Positions 35,288 to 42,326 of a stretch of 64,000 nt of DNA are shown piece by piece (within the stretch, counting starts at the first letter, position 1; each line of letters begins with the position of its first letter). Made by a program: the position numbers and the translations under genes. Source of the DNA: Verrucomicrobiaceae bacterium (GTDB lineage Bacteria > Verrucomicrobiota > Verrucomicrobiia > Verrucomicrobiales > Verrucomicrobiaceae); assembly GCA_016795485.1 (NCBI GenBank), contig JAEUHM010000050.1, positions 51,168 to 115,167 on the forward strand. Direction: 5' to 3'. The notes beneath the pieces were generated by a model. The model was not told the DNA's origin. It saw only the letters and a list, made by a program, of their open reading frames with translations, and made no database searches.

Positions 35288-36280
35288 TTAATCTTGGGCA
35301 AGATCTGGGCCAGGTGGATCCATTTCTAGCAACGAATGAGCGTTGAATCTGATCACTGGGTCCTTGTCATTTAGATAGCGCAGTGCCACTTGGCGGTCTT
35401 TGTAGAAGGCATATTCGAGTGCTTGTGCTCGAACGCTTGTTGGCTGTGAGGGGCGAAGAGCTGCTGCGATCATTCGTGCTGCCAGTTGGGCGTCCGCCGA
35501 ACCATTTGCCATTACTAGCAGATGCAACTTTTCTTCTTCTGAGGTACTGTTGTTGAACCTACGCTCTATTTTGGATCCGGCCTGTGACGGAGCAGTCTTC
35601 TGTTCTTCACCTAACTCAGTGAGCTCGTCTTCTAAATATTCGCGCTTTGGAACGGGATCCACATGGGCAGTCTCTTCTCCCGGCGTGGATTCTGTTAGAA
35701 TCACGACTTCATCACCCGTTGGTACATCCGATTCGGAATGGTAGCCGGGCGGGGCTTGGGTAATGGGCAGAGCCCCGCGTAAGTTAACGTTTATGTCGTT
35801 CATTCCGTGGATTTGATTGCCGCGAGAGTTTTCGTCTAGCGCGGTTGAACTAAGTTCTGGCGCTGGCGTATCGCCGAGGTTGACCGCATTAGAAACTGAA
35901 ATGTCCAGTGGGACCGCCGACTCGGACATCTTGTTGCGTTTGTCTACATCTAAACGACTCGAAGGCGTGGAGTGGCCAAGTTTGGGCTCTGCAGGGGCGC
36001 GGGTTGGTCGATCCAATGAATGACCCGAATCGTCGGTTGCCGATACCAGTGTACGCAGAACGCCAACTCCCTGACTGGGGGAATTGGGTCCAGTTGAAGC
36101 CTGCGGCTCTGATATAAAGCCCTTTACCCGGGGCAATTGTCTCTGGGGAAAGCTTCTCTGGGTTGGTAACCCAATGTAAGCCGTATCTTTCCCTCCTCCA
36201 AAATATAAACCTAAACATGCAGCGGCGACCACAGCAGTTGCGAGAAGCAAGCTCAAGCCGTAGAAGGGAAGTAAACGCAT
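35288..36280 (-). CDS. Membrane-anchored protein, disordered with HEAT-like end
   Basis: A 330-residue protein. One N-terminal membrane helix (LPFYGLSLLLATAVVAAACLGLYF) is followed by about 220 residues rich in Pro/Ser/Asp that are probably disordered. A helical C-terminal domain (about 245-325, EEEKLHLLVMANGSADAQLAARMI, ALEYAFYKDRQVALRYLNDKDPVIRFNAHSLL in parts) resembles a HEAT pair. It is the last of the three insert genes, 25 bp after the protease-vWA gene. No family recognised. Confidence 0.6.
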   Translation of the reverse strand: MRLLPFYGLSLLLATAVVAAACLGLYFGGGKDTAYIGLPTQRSFPQRQLPRVKGFISEPQASTGPNSPSQGVGVLRTLVSATDDSGHSLDRPTRAPAEPKLGHSTPSSRLDVDKRNKMSESAVPLDISVSNAVNLGDTPAPELSSTALDENSRGNQIHGMNDINVNLRGALPITQAPPGYHSESDVPTGDEVVILTESTPGEETAHVDPVPKREYLEDELTELGEEQKTAPSQAGSKIERRFNNSTSEEEKLHLLVMANGSADAQLAARMIAAALRPSQPTSVRAQALEYAFYKDRQVALRYLNDKDPVIRFNAHSLLEMDPPGPDLAQD

Positions 36281-36305
36281 TTCGTTCGCGGAAGCTGGGC
36301 GTTAA

Positions 36306-38210
36306 CTATGGTGTCCAGGCGGAGGGAGAAGCTGTCGGCCTGTCGTAGTTAAGACCCTGAACTTCCCAACGGTAAGTGGTCGTCCGGCTGTGACCAGTCA
36401 CTCTCAGAGTACGGATATCACTTGTTGGTTTTGCCGGTTCAGCTACCACCAGCGACTTCCACAGCTTGCCGCCACGGTATATTCTCACGGCGTGTTTCGA
36501 TGCGCCAGGAGCCTTGGTCCACGAATAAGTGACTGTACCAGAACTCGGTGTAAACGAATACGGGTAGGGGCTAAGATTTGATGGAGCCGCTGGAAGCGCG
36601 AGAACCCTCTCAAACTCCGTCCACTCGGTATCGAACTGCTTCCCGCCCCGAGATTTGAATGTAGCGCCGTCAGGTAAGAACTGAGAATGTGAAGGAGTAA
36701 CAAAATTGACTCTCCACTGGTATCGACCCAGAGGCAGCGGGGACTTTGGAGTATATGAGGCTCGTCCTTTGCCCAGAACAGCAGTCAGGTAAGGCTTCCA
36801 GAACCAAGTCTTTGTATCAAACTTCATGAGTTGAATCTCAACCGAACTCGGTTCAGGCGTCATCCCCCCTTGGGGCAGGTCAAAAGTAAAGCTTGGCAAA
36901 AAGTTTGCCAACTCACCGCGAGGGAATCTTGGGTTAGTTGCTATTTCGTCAACCATCCTGTTTAGCGCAGGGGCTACATCGATGGCAGATCCTGCGGTTA
37001 ACGCCATGCCACCCGTGGCACCAGCGATTGTGTTAAACATGTTCTCCGCATTGATGTTACTACCGACAAGGAGGGTGTGAACATTGATGGGCATATCTGG
37101 ATTTCTTGCCTTGGCGAGCACAGTGCTCGATGACTTACCACCAGGGAAAGGCTCTGGATCGTGCCCCGGCGCATCCCCTAGAACAAAAACATGGCGCTCT
37201 ACAGGATCACTCCGCCACCCACCGATCACACTGCCCGTGACCACTACATCCAAGGCGGAAAAAACCGACTCCGGTATGTCTGCTCCGCCTCCTGCCGATA
37301 GAGAGTTGATACCCGACTTTGCCGCCGAAGAGTTCAAAGGTGAGAACGACGTCACAACTCGGTAGGTGTAGTCCGATGGGTCGCCGTACGGATACTGTGG
37401 ATAATCCTTGTAGTCCACCACTGCGATGCGGTAGTCCTTGAACTTGGTTGAGATACTATCGATCAGCGTGTTGACGTTGGACTTTACGTTTGCAATGTCG
37501 TCGCCCATGCTTCCAGTGGAATCTATCAGGAACACAAGGTCCAGTGAACCTGCTATCTTGACTGTGTTAGTCCATCGATGATAGCCGCCAGTTCCGCGAT
37601 ATGCGGTCGACCCCTGGAAGCTAGATATGGGCATCGTGTAGAACTCACCAATATTTGGTTCCCATGGATCATTGATTTCCATCGTCGTCCCATCAAACCC
37701 CGATACGACCACTACGTGGCCGCCAGCGTTGTTGTTATGGAACAAATAACTTAGCAGACCACCATACCAAGCGATGCGCGCAACTACCGGCCGCCCATTG
37801 TCAACTTCTCTTTGCAAGTCCTCAGCACTTAACTGGCCATGGACGCTACACTTGAGTGATGGCTGATAGTGTTCGATCACTTTCGACATGCCCCTTTGCG
37901 TAATGGTTACAGCAGACGCCGGATTCCCGATGCCATACTCGTCTTTGGAGTAAGAATCGGCTACTTCTTCATGTCCAATGTAGTTTGGAAAGTTGTAGCC
38001 AGCAACTGCCCAATCCGCGATCGCTTGTTGAGAGGGGTGTGGCCCGGTTCCAAGGGTTTGCATGATCATCGTTGCGCATGCATTCCAACACCATTGATTC
38101 TTTTGTTGTGCTACTAGGGTGACAGGAATGCTCGTAGAAAAACACTGTCCGGCCACGAGCAGGGTCGCTCCTAGAAGAAACGACTTCATGCAAATATGCT
38201 TGGTCTTCAT
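36306..38210 (-). CDS. Secreted papain-like protease fused to vWA domain
   Basis: A 634-residue protein. Signal peptide (1-26). Residues 28-200 are a C70/C39-like cysteine protease: Cys41 in NQWCWNAC, His165 in AGGHVVVVSGFDG, and Asn180/Asp181 in INDPWEP form the expected triad. Residues 222-420 are a von Willebrand A domain (DLVFLIDSTGSMGDD) with MIDAS D230, T232 and S234. The C-terminus (about 540-634) is an Ig/Fn3-like beta domain (PAAPSNLSPYPYSFTPSSGTV). A start at M8 (38189) is also possible. Proposed role: extracellular or periplasmic peptide cleavage with metal-dependent adhesion. The fusion is unusual. Confidence 0.8.
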   Translation of the reverse strand: MKTKHICMKSFLLGATLLVAGQCFSTSIPVTLVAQQKNQWCWNACATMIMQTLGTGPHPSQQAIADWAVAGYNFPNYIGHEEVADSYSKDEYGIGNPASAVTITQRGMSKVIEHYQPSLKCSVHGQLSAEDLQREVDNGRPVVARIAWYGGLLSYLFHNNNAGGHVVVVSGFDGTTMEINDPWEPNIGEFYTMPISSFQGSTAYRGTGGYHRWTNTVKIAGSLDLVFLIDSTGSMGDDIANVKSNVNTLIDSISTKFKDYRIAVVDYKDYPQYPYGDPSDYTYRVVTSFSPLNSSAAKSGINSLSAGGGADIPESVFSALDVVVTGSVIGGWRSDPVERHVFVLGDAPGHDPEPFPGGKSSSTVLAKARNPDMPINVHTLLVGSNINAENMFNTIAGATGGMALTAGSAIDVAPALNRMVDEIATNPRFPRGELANFLPSFTFDLPQGGMTPEPSSVEIQLMKFDTKTWFWKPYLTAVLGKGRASYTPKSPLPLGRYQWRVNFVTPSHSQFLPDGATFKSRGGKQFDTEWTEFERVLALPAAPSNLSPYPYSFTPSSGTVTYSWTKAPGASKHAVRIYRGGKLWKSLVVAEPAKPTSDIRTLRVTGHSRTTTYRWEVQGLNYDRPTASPSAWTP

Positions 38211-38240
38211 AGAATGATTGGATTGTGGAATGAGAGTTTG

Positions 38241-38906
38241 TTACCGGCTGAGAGTTGGGACGAGAGACTGATTTATCTCGGAAATTGCAGAAGCGAGCGA
38301 TCTGGGTTTGAACCGAACGGCATCATAATTGGCTGCTGCTAAATCCGCGATAGGGCTAAGATTAGCCTCTTCTTCCGTCAGCACGCTCAAGTAAAACGAC
38401 CCAGACTGAGGGAGTGTGTAAAGAGCAAGTGCTTTAGGCTGCCAGCGCTTCAAGGCCGCTGCTAACATCTTGGCCATATTGGACCGACCGAACATTCCGT
38501 GCTGGTAGCCTTCACCATCCGGGAGCTTATCCATGAATAGCAGACAACATACCTTACCTTTCGAAACGACTGTACATACATAGCTTCCCGTGCGTTTGGA
38601 GAAAGCATTCAGCTTGGAATCTGGGTTTTTGGCGAGGAAGGCAGCGTCCAACACAAACAGCGGCAGAGCTACACCTATCGTTGCTGCCTCTAATGGCGAG
38701 TCGTCCGAAAACCCCAACTTGGTTTCAAGGTGACTATGTGACTGGATTAGCCCAGGCAAACATTTCTTTGCGTCTCCTAACACCGCCTCCATTTGCAGAT
38801 TGTAATCCTCCGCACCACTAGCCAGTCCAATTGTGAATGCGACCATCCATATTTGCAGGACGGCCTTACATAAAAGTGAACTCGCCAGATGATCGTCAAG
38901 TTTCAT
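38241..38906 (-). CDS. Secreted protein of unknown family
   Basis: A 221-residue protein beginning with a long hydrophobic N-terminal segment (LLCKAVLQIWMVAFTIGLASG), likely a signal peptide. The rest is alpha/beta with ALPLFVLDAAFLAKNP, SYVCTVVSKGKVCCLLFMDKLPDG and YLSVLTEEEANLSPIADLAAANYDAVRF. A good ribosome-binding site (TTGGAG) sits 6 nt before ATG 38906. It is the first gene of the insert, 30 bp upstream of the protease-vWA gene, so it may be a cofactor or substrate-binding partner. No family recognised. Confidence 0.6.
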   Translation of the reverse strand: MKLDDHLASSLLCKAVLQIWMVAFTIGLASGAEDYNLQMEAVLGDAKKCLPGLIQSHSHLETKLGFSDDSPLEAATIGVALPLFVLDAAFLAKNPDSKLNAFSKRTGSYVCTVVSKGKVCCLLFMDKLPDGEGYQHGMFGRSNMAKMLAAALKRWQPKALALYTLPQSGSFYLSVLTEEEANLSPIADLAAANYDAVRFKPRSLASAISEINQSLVPTLSR

Positions 38907-38982
38907 GCTGTCTCCAAGACAGCCCGGGCTGAGCTAGCGTCAAATAGTTTTTTTGCTCACAGAAGAGAAAAGTTTCGGAATG

Positions 38983-39078
38983 GAACAACTCAGCAAACAA
39001 ACCGAGCTCACCGCACGGCTAGCCCAGACGGGCCTGCTCTGATGCAGACGCACTAAGCGGTGGCAGGTCTGCGGGCGA
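38983..39078 (+). repeat. 96-bp direct repeat, right copy
   Basis: Right border of the insert. It contains a detached copy of the last 60 bp of xylB and the real 3' end of the lptG-like gene (stop at 39053-39055). It has five mismatches to the left copy at 35062-35157; the offset is exactly 3921 bp. Confidence 0.9.
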
Positions 39079-40807
39079 GCTTGCGTTCCGCGAGCCAAGC
39101 TTTGCCAAGTTTGATCCACTGTGAGGGAGAGAACTTCGGCAGGTCTTTGTTAGCGGCTTTGGTGCGGAAGACGACGTAGCCGATGCCGCCAAAGATGATG
39201 TTGGGCATCCATGCGGCCAGCCATGGGGCCATGTGCATTCCTTTGCCGAGGCCCATGAAGAACTCGTTCACAAACATGAGGGCAAAGAAGATGATAACGG
39301 CTGCGGCAATGCCCCCAAGCGCTCCACGTCGGGAGTAAGCCACGCCCAGAGGCGCGGCCATCAGCACCACGACGAATGCCTGCCATGGATAAGCGAACCG
39401 ATGATGAAAATGCGTGCGGAAGGGCGCGAGCTTGGCTCTGGGCAGATCCTCGTTGGCGATCTCATACGCGGCGAGGTCGATGACTCCCAGGGTGTCTGGT
39501 TGGAGCGCGCCGCTGATGATGCTCCAGGGTGTCTCGGGCCAGTTCTCGATGTTGATTTTCACCACACGCTCCCTAACGCCATCGATCACCTCTTCGACGG
39601 TGCCATCGAAGAACGTCACTCCCGTGGCGACACCGTTTTTGTAAGTGCGGACGCGTCCGTCGTAGAGGCGCCAAATATTGGGGTAGTTGCCTCTGCCCGC
39701 CATCCACTTGGCATTGTTAGCTTCCCACGCCATTTTGATGCGCCCGCTGCCATCCATCTGGTAGACGGTGACACGCTTGAGACGGTCGCTGAGATTGTCG
39801 AAGGTGGGCACGTAGCCGATGTACCAGGTTCGCCCGGTTTCTTCGTTGCGGTACATGAGCGCCGTGGCCGTGCTGGCAGACTTGGTTTTGCCCTTGCTCT
39901 TCATGTCCCGAATGATGGACTCCCGCTCTCCGTCGGCACGTGGGGCCCAGTGGTAGTTCATCGCTGTGCCGAGCAGGCTCAGGTAGGCAGCCACGATGAG
40001 CACTGGCTTGAGAATCTGGGTCAGGCTGAGGCCAGAGGTCAGCATGGAGACGATCTCATTGGCCCTGGAGAGTTTGGTCAGAGCGTAGAGCGCCGCGAGC
40101 AAGACCGCCGCGGGCGTCACCATGACGTAGATGGCCGGGAGGAGATTGAGATAGAGCTGCACGATGACGCTCTGGGGCGTGTCGGCATCCTGGAACTCAC
40201 CCAGCTTGTCCATTAGATCGATCAGGATCCAAAGCGAGGCGAACGCCGAGTAGCAGAAAATCAGTGGCTGGAAGAATGAAGACAGCGTGTAGCGCTGCAG
40301 CATGGGCTGGCGTCCATACCAGCGGACCATGAATGCCGGGGAAAGCGTCAGCACCGTCATCATGACCTGTTTGAGAATGAAAAAGGTCACCGTGGGCGGC
40401 TCGCCCATCATGCCGAAGGTCTCCACCCACCATTTGTCCCTGACTTCTCGGATCATGACATACACGAGCCAGCCCAGCCCGACGGCGAGCACGGGCTTGA
40501 ACATTCTGGTCACGTCACCTTTGAGTCGAAGACAGTAAAGAATGGCGATGCCCGTGGCTACCTGACAGATGAGGCCAAGGTAGGGGTAGTAGACCTCGTA
40601 GAGGAACAGCCACCAGGGTTTCCCCAGCAGGTCCCAACTTGCTTCCCAGGTCTCAAACCCCTCGTGGTAGCCGTTGGCCAAATTGATGAGCACGACGGCG
40701 CACCCAGCAATGGTGGCAAACGCCGTCAGCTCCGGGCACTCCAGCACCCATTGCCAAGCACGTTTGCAGGCGGCTTTGGCTTTCTCGAGGTATTGGGAGA
40801 TGGACAT
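39053..40807 (-). CDS. lptG-like: LptF/LptG-family permease with extra N-terminal membrane domain
   Basis: A 584-residue membrane protein. From about residue 165 on it matches the LptF/LptG (YjgP/YjgQ) permeases that lift lipopolysaccharide with LptB: RYTLSSFFQPLIFC, PAIYVMVTPAAVLLAALYALTKLSRANEIVSMLTSG in parts, a jellyroll-like periplasmic domain (RTWYIGYVPTFDN, GRIKMAWEANNAKW) and C-terminal helices (HHRFAYPWQAFVVVLMAAPLGV). Usual length is about 360 residues; here about 165 additional residues with four membrane helices precede it. Its 3' end lies in the 96-bp repeat. Confidence 0.82.
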   Translation of the reverse strand: MSISQYLEKAKAACKRAWQWVLECPELTAFATIAGCAVVLINLANGYHEGFETWEASWDLLGKPWWLFLYEVYYPYLGLICQVATGIAILYCLRLKGDVTRMFKPVLAVGLGWLVYVMIREVRDKWWVETFGMMGEPPTVTFFILKQVMMTVLTLSPAFMVRWYGRQPMLQRYTLSSFFQPLIFCYSAFASLWILIDLMDKLGEFQDADTPQSVIVQLYLNLLPAIYVMVTPAAVLLAALYALTKLSRANEIVSMLTSGLSLTQILKPVLIVAAYLSLLGTAMNYHWAPRADGERESIIRDMKSKGKTKSASTATALMYRNEETGRTWYIGYVPTFDNLSDRLKRVTVYQMDGSGRIKMAWEANNAKWMAGRGNYPNIWRLYDGRVRTYKNGVATGVTFFDGTVEEVIDGVRERVVKINIENWPETPWSIISGALQPDTLGVIDLAAYEIANEDLPRAKLAPFRTHFHHRFAYPWQAFVVVLMAAPLGVAYSRRGALGGIAAAVIIFFALMFVNEFFMGLGKGMHMAPWLAAWMPNIIFGGIGYVVFRTKAANKDLPKFSPSQWIKLGKAWLAERKLARRPATA

Positions 40808-40875
40808 GTGGCTGGAGGGAAACGACGGACCTCTAGCATCCGTCTCCAGGCCGCGGAGTCAACCTTTCCCGCCTC

Positions 40876-41229
40876 TCAATAGCAATGAGGGCGCACGTAA
40901 TGCGGACGGCAGCTGTAGCTATAATAGGGTCTATAGTAGGGCCGACAGTAGCTGCCTCCGTACCAGGGTTGGTAGCTTGGGTAGTAGGACGGACCGGACG
41001 AAATGGCAGAGCCGGCCAGTGCGCCCACCAGTCCGCCGATCGCCGCACCTTCCCAAGCATTGTCGCTCTGATTTCCGATCACTGCCCCTGCCACTGCCCC
41101 GGTGGTAGCACCCAGAAGGGCTCCGTGGTGAACACGCACCGGCCCGCCATAGGGTGGAGCCATGCATGAAGTAAGTCCTAGACTACAAATGACGCTCAGC
41201 GTCAGAACCAAACGAGTATGCGTTTTCAT
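40876..41229 (-). CDS. Glycine-zipper lipoprotein
   Basis: A 117-residue protein. ATG 41229 (MKTHTRLVLTLSVICSLGLTSC) gives a lipobox LTSC with Cys22. A glycine-zipper membrane segment follows (ALLGATTGAVAGAVIGN and AAIGGLVGALAGSAI), as in the SlyB/OmpA-linked glycine-zipper 2TM family. The C-terminus is Tyr/Pro/Ser-rich with several Cys (YGGSYCRPYYRPYY). It is probably an outer-membrane-associated lipoprotein. It lies 68 bp upstream of the LptG-like gene, on the same strand. Confidence 0.75.
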   Translation of the reverse strand: MKTHTRLVLTLSVICSLGLTSCMAPPYGGPVRVHHGALLGATTGAVAGAVIGNQSDNAWEGAAIGGLVGALAGSAISSGPSYYPSYQPWYGGSYCRPYYRPYYSYSCRPHYVRPHCY

Positions 41230-41279
41230 GGTTGGGAACTCAGACGATGTTCCCGGCCCAGCATTCAAAAAAAGCCCGG

Positions 41280-42200
41280 CTATTTGAGGCGGTAGACCTC
41301 CACCGGCTCCGGCTGACCCTTCAGCACGTGGACCCCGGCGTTCTCAAACTTCTCCGCCGACTCACCGCTGCCAGACACAAACTCCGCACTGGCTAAGACC
41401 GGCGTCTCCAGCTTCCGCGTCAGGCCCTCGATGCGGAAAGTCACATTCACCGCCTCACCCACGGCTGTGTTCACCCCGCGGCCCATGGCACCCATAGCCA
41501 CCTCACCCACGTGCAGGCCGATGTGGCAGCGGACATTCGCCCCCAGGTTCTCGCGGACCCACTTCCGGGTCGGCGAGGACGATGCTTCCGTGTTGGAAAG
41601 CAACTCCGCTGCGGCAAGTGCTTGCACCCGGCTTTTCTCATCCGCATTCGGCCAGTAGGCGAACACCCCGTCCCCGATGAACTTATCGATCGTAGCTCCC
41701 CGAGTCTTCAGGATGGTCTCGCAGTCCGCGTACCACTCCCGCAGCAGGGCCGCCACCTCCTCAGCAGAGAGTTGGGACGCTATCCGGGTGAAGTCCCGCA
41801 AGTCGCCCACCAGCAGTGTGGCCGTGAATGTCCTCACCGGCAGCGAGAGCGTGCGCAAGACCTGAGTTTGCAGCCCGCCGGTGAGCTGGTCGCCCTTACC
41901 CTCGGATTCATCATGCGAGAACACGAACTGGCAGGACCCAAACTGGAGCCTATCCCCATGCCGGAGCGCTCTAGCCGCTGAAACGGGCACATCGTTCACA
42001 AAACTGCCGTTGGAGCTGCCCAGATCCGTCACCCAGTAGTAGTTCCCCTCTCGCCGGATGGTGGCGTGCTGGCGGGATATTCCCGAATCCGCGATGCGAA
42101 TGGTCGCGTCAGGGCTCCTGCCGATCAGATTAAAATCCTCCAGCGGGTAACTGATACCTTGTCCCTGTGCCTTGAGAGCTGCGCCCATCTTTTTGTCCAT
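41280..42200 (-). CDS. FHA domain / class III adenylate cyclase
   Basis: A 306-residue cytoplasmic protein. The FHA domain (about 15-100) has IGRSPDATIRI, SGISRQHATI and LGSSNGSFVN, a phospho-threonine binding module. The class III nucleotide cyclase domain (about 125-295) has both metal-binding Asp (VGDLRDFTRI and KFIGDGVFAYWP) and the transition-state Asn/Arg pair (GEAVNVTFRIEG), so activity is expected. ATG 42200 is preferred to TTG 42212; AAAGG directly precedes it. A TTGACATTATAGT sequence upstream (about 42217-42229) may be promoter. Output is probably cAMP in response to a phosphorylated partner. Confidence 0.87.
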   Translation of the reverse strand: MDKKMGAALKAQGQGISYPLEDFNLIGRSPDATIRIADSGISRQHATIRREGNYYWVTDLGSSNGSFVNDVPVSAARALRHGDRLQFGSCQFVFSHDESEGKGDQLTGGLQTQVLRTLSLPVRTFTATLLVGDLRDFTRIASQLSAEEVAALLREWYADCETILKTRGATIDKFIGDGVFAYWPNADEKSRVQALAAAELLSNTEASSSPTRKWVRENLGANVRCHIGLHVGEVAMGAMGRGVNTAVGEAVNVTFRIEGLTRKLETPVLASAEFVSGSGESAEKFENAGVHVLKGQPEPVEVYRLK

Positions 42201-42326
42201 CCTTTCAAGCAATCCCAGACTATAATGTCAAGAAATCGCGTCGAGCAGGGTCACATAAGTGGCAAATACTCCCCACCGCCGGCCCCTCAGGCCCCCAGGG
42301 CAGAACCAAGGGGTGACTGCGGCCTT

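Larger units (their letters stand above)
35158..38982. mobile_element. Three-gene insert bracketed by 96-bp direct repeats
   Basis: A 3.8-kb segment lying between xylB and the lptG-like gene. It is AT-richer than its surroundings by eye and carries three minus-strand genes (35288-38906). The 96-bp repeats on both sides join the ends of the two flanking genes, which indicates that these were adjacent and convergent before insertion. No integrase, transposase or terminal inverted repeats are visible. Single-crossover integration of a circle carrying this junction would explain the layout; a local duplication plus insertion is the alternative. Confidence 0.65.

Noticed and set aside
38938..38943. 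TTGACG-CTAGCTCAG, similar to a well-known synthetic constitutive promoter, upstream of 38906
   Set aside because: At the right spacing there is GTCTTG and no -10 box. Resemblance is likely chance.
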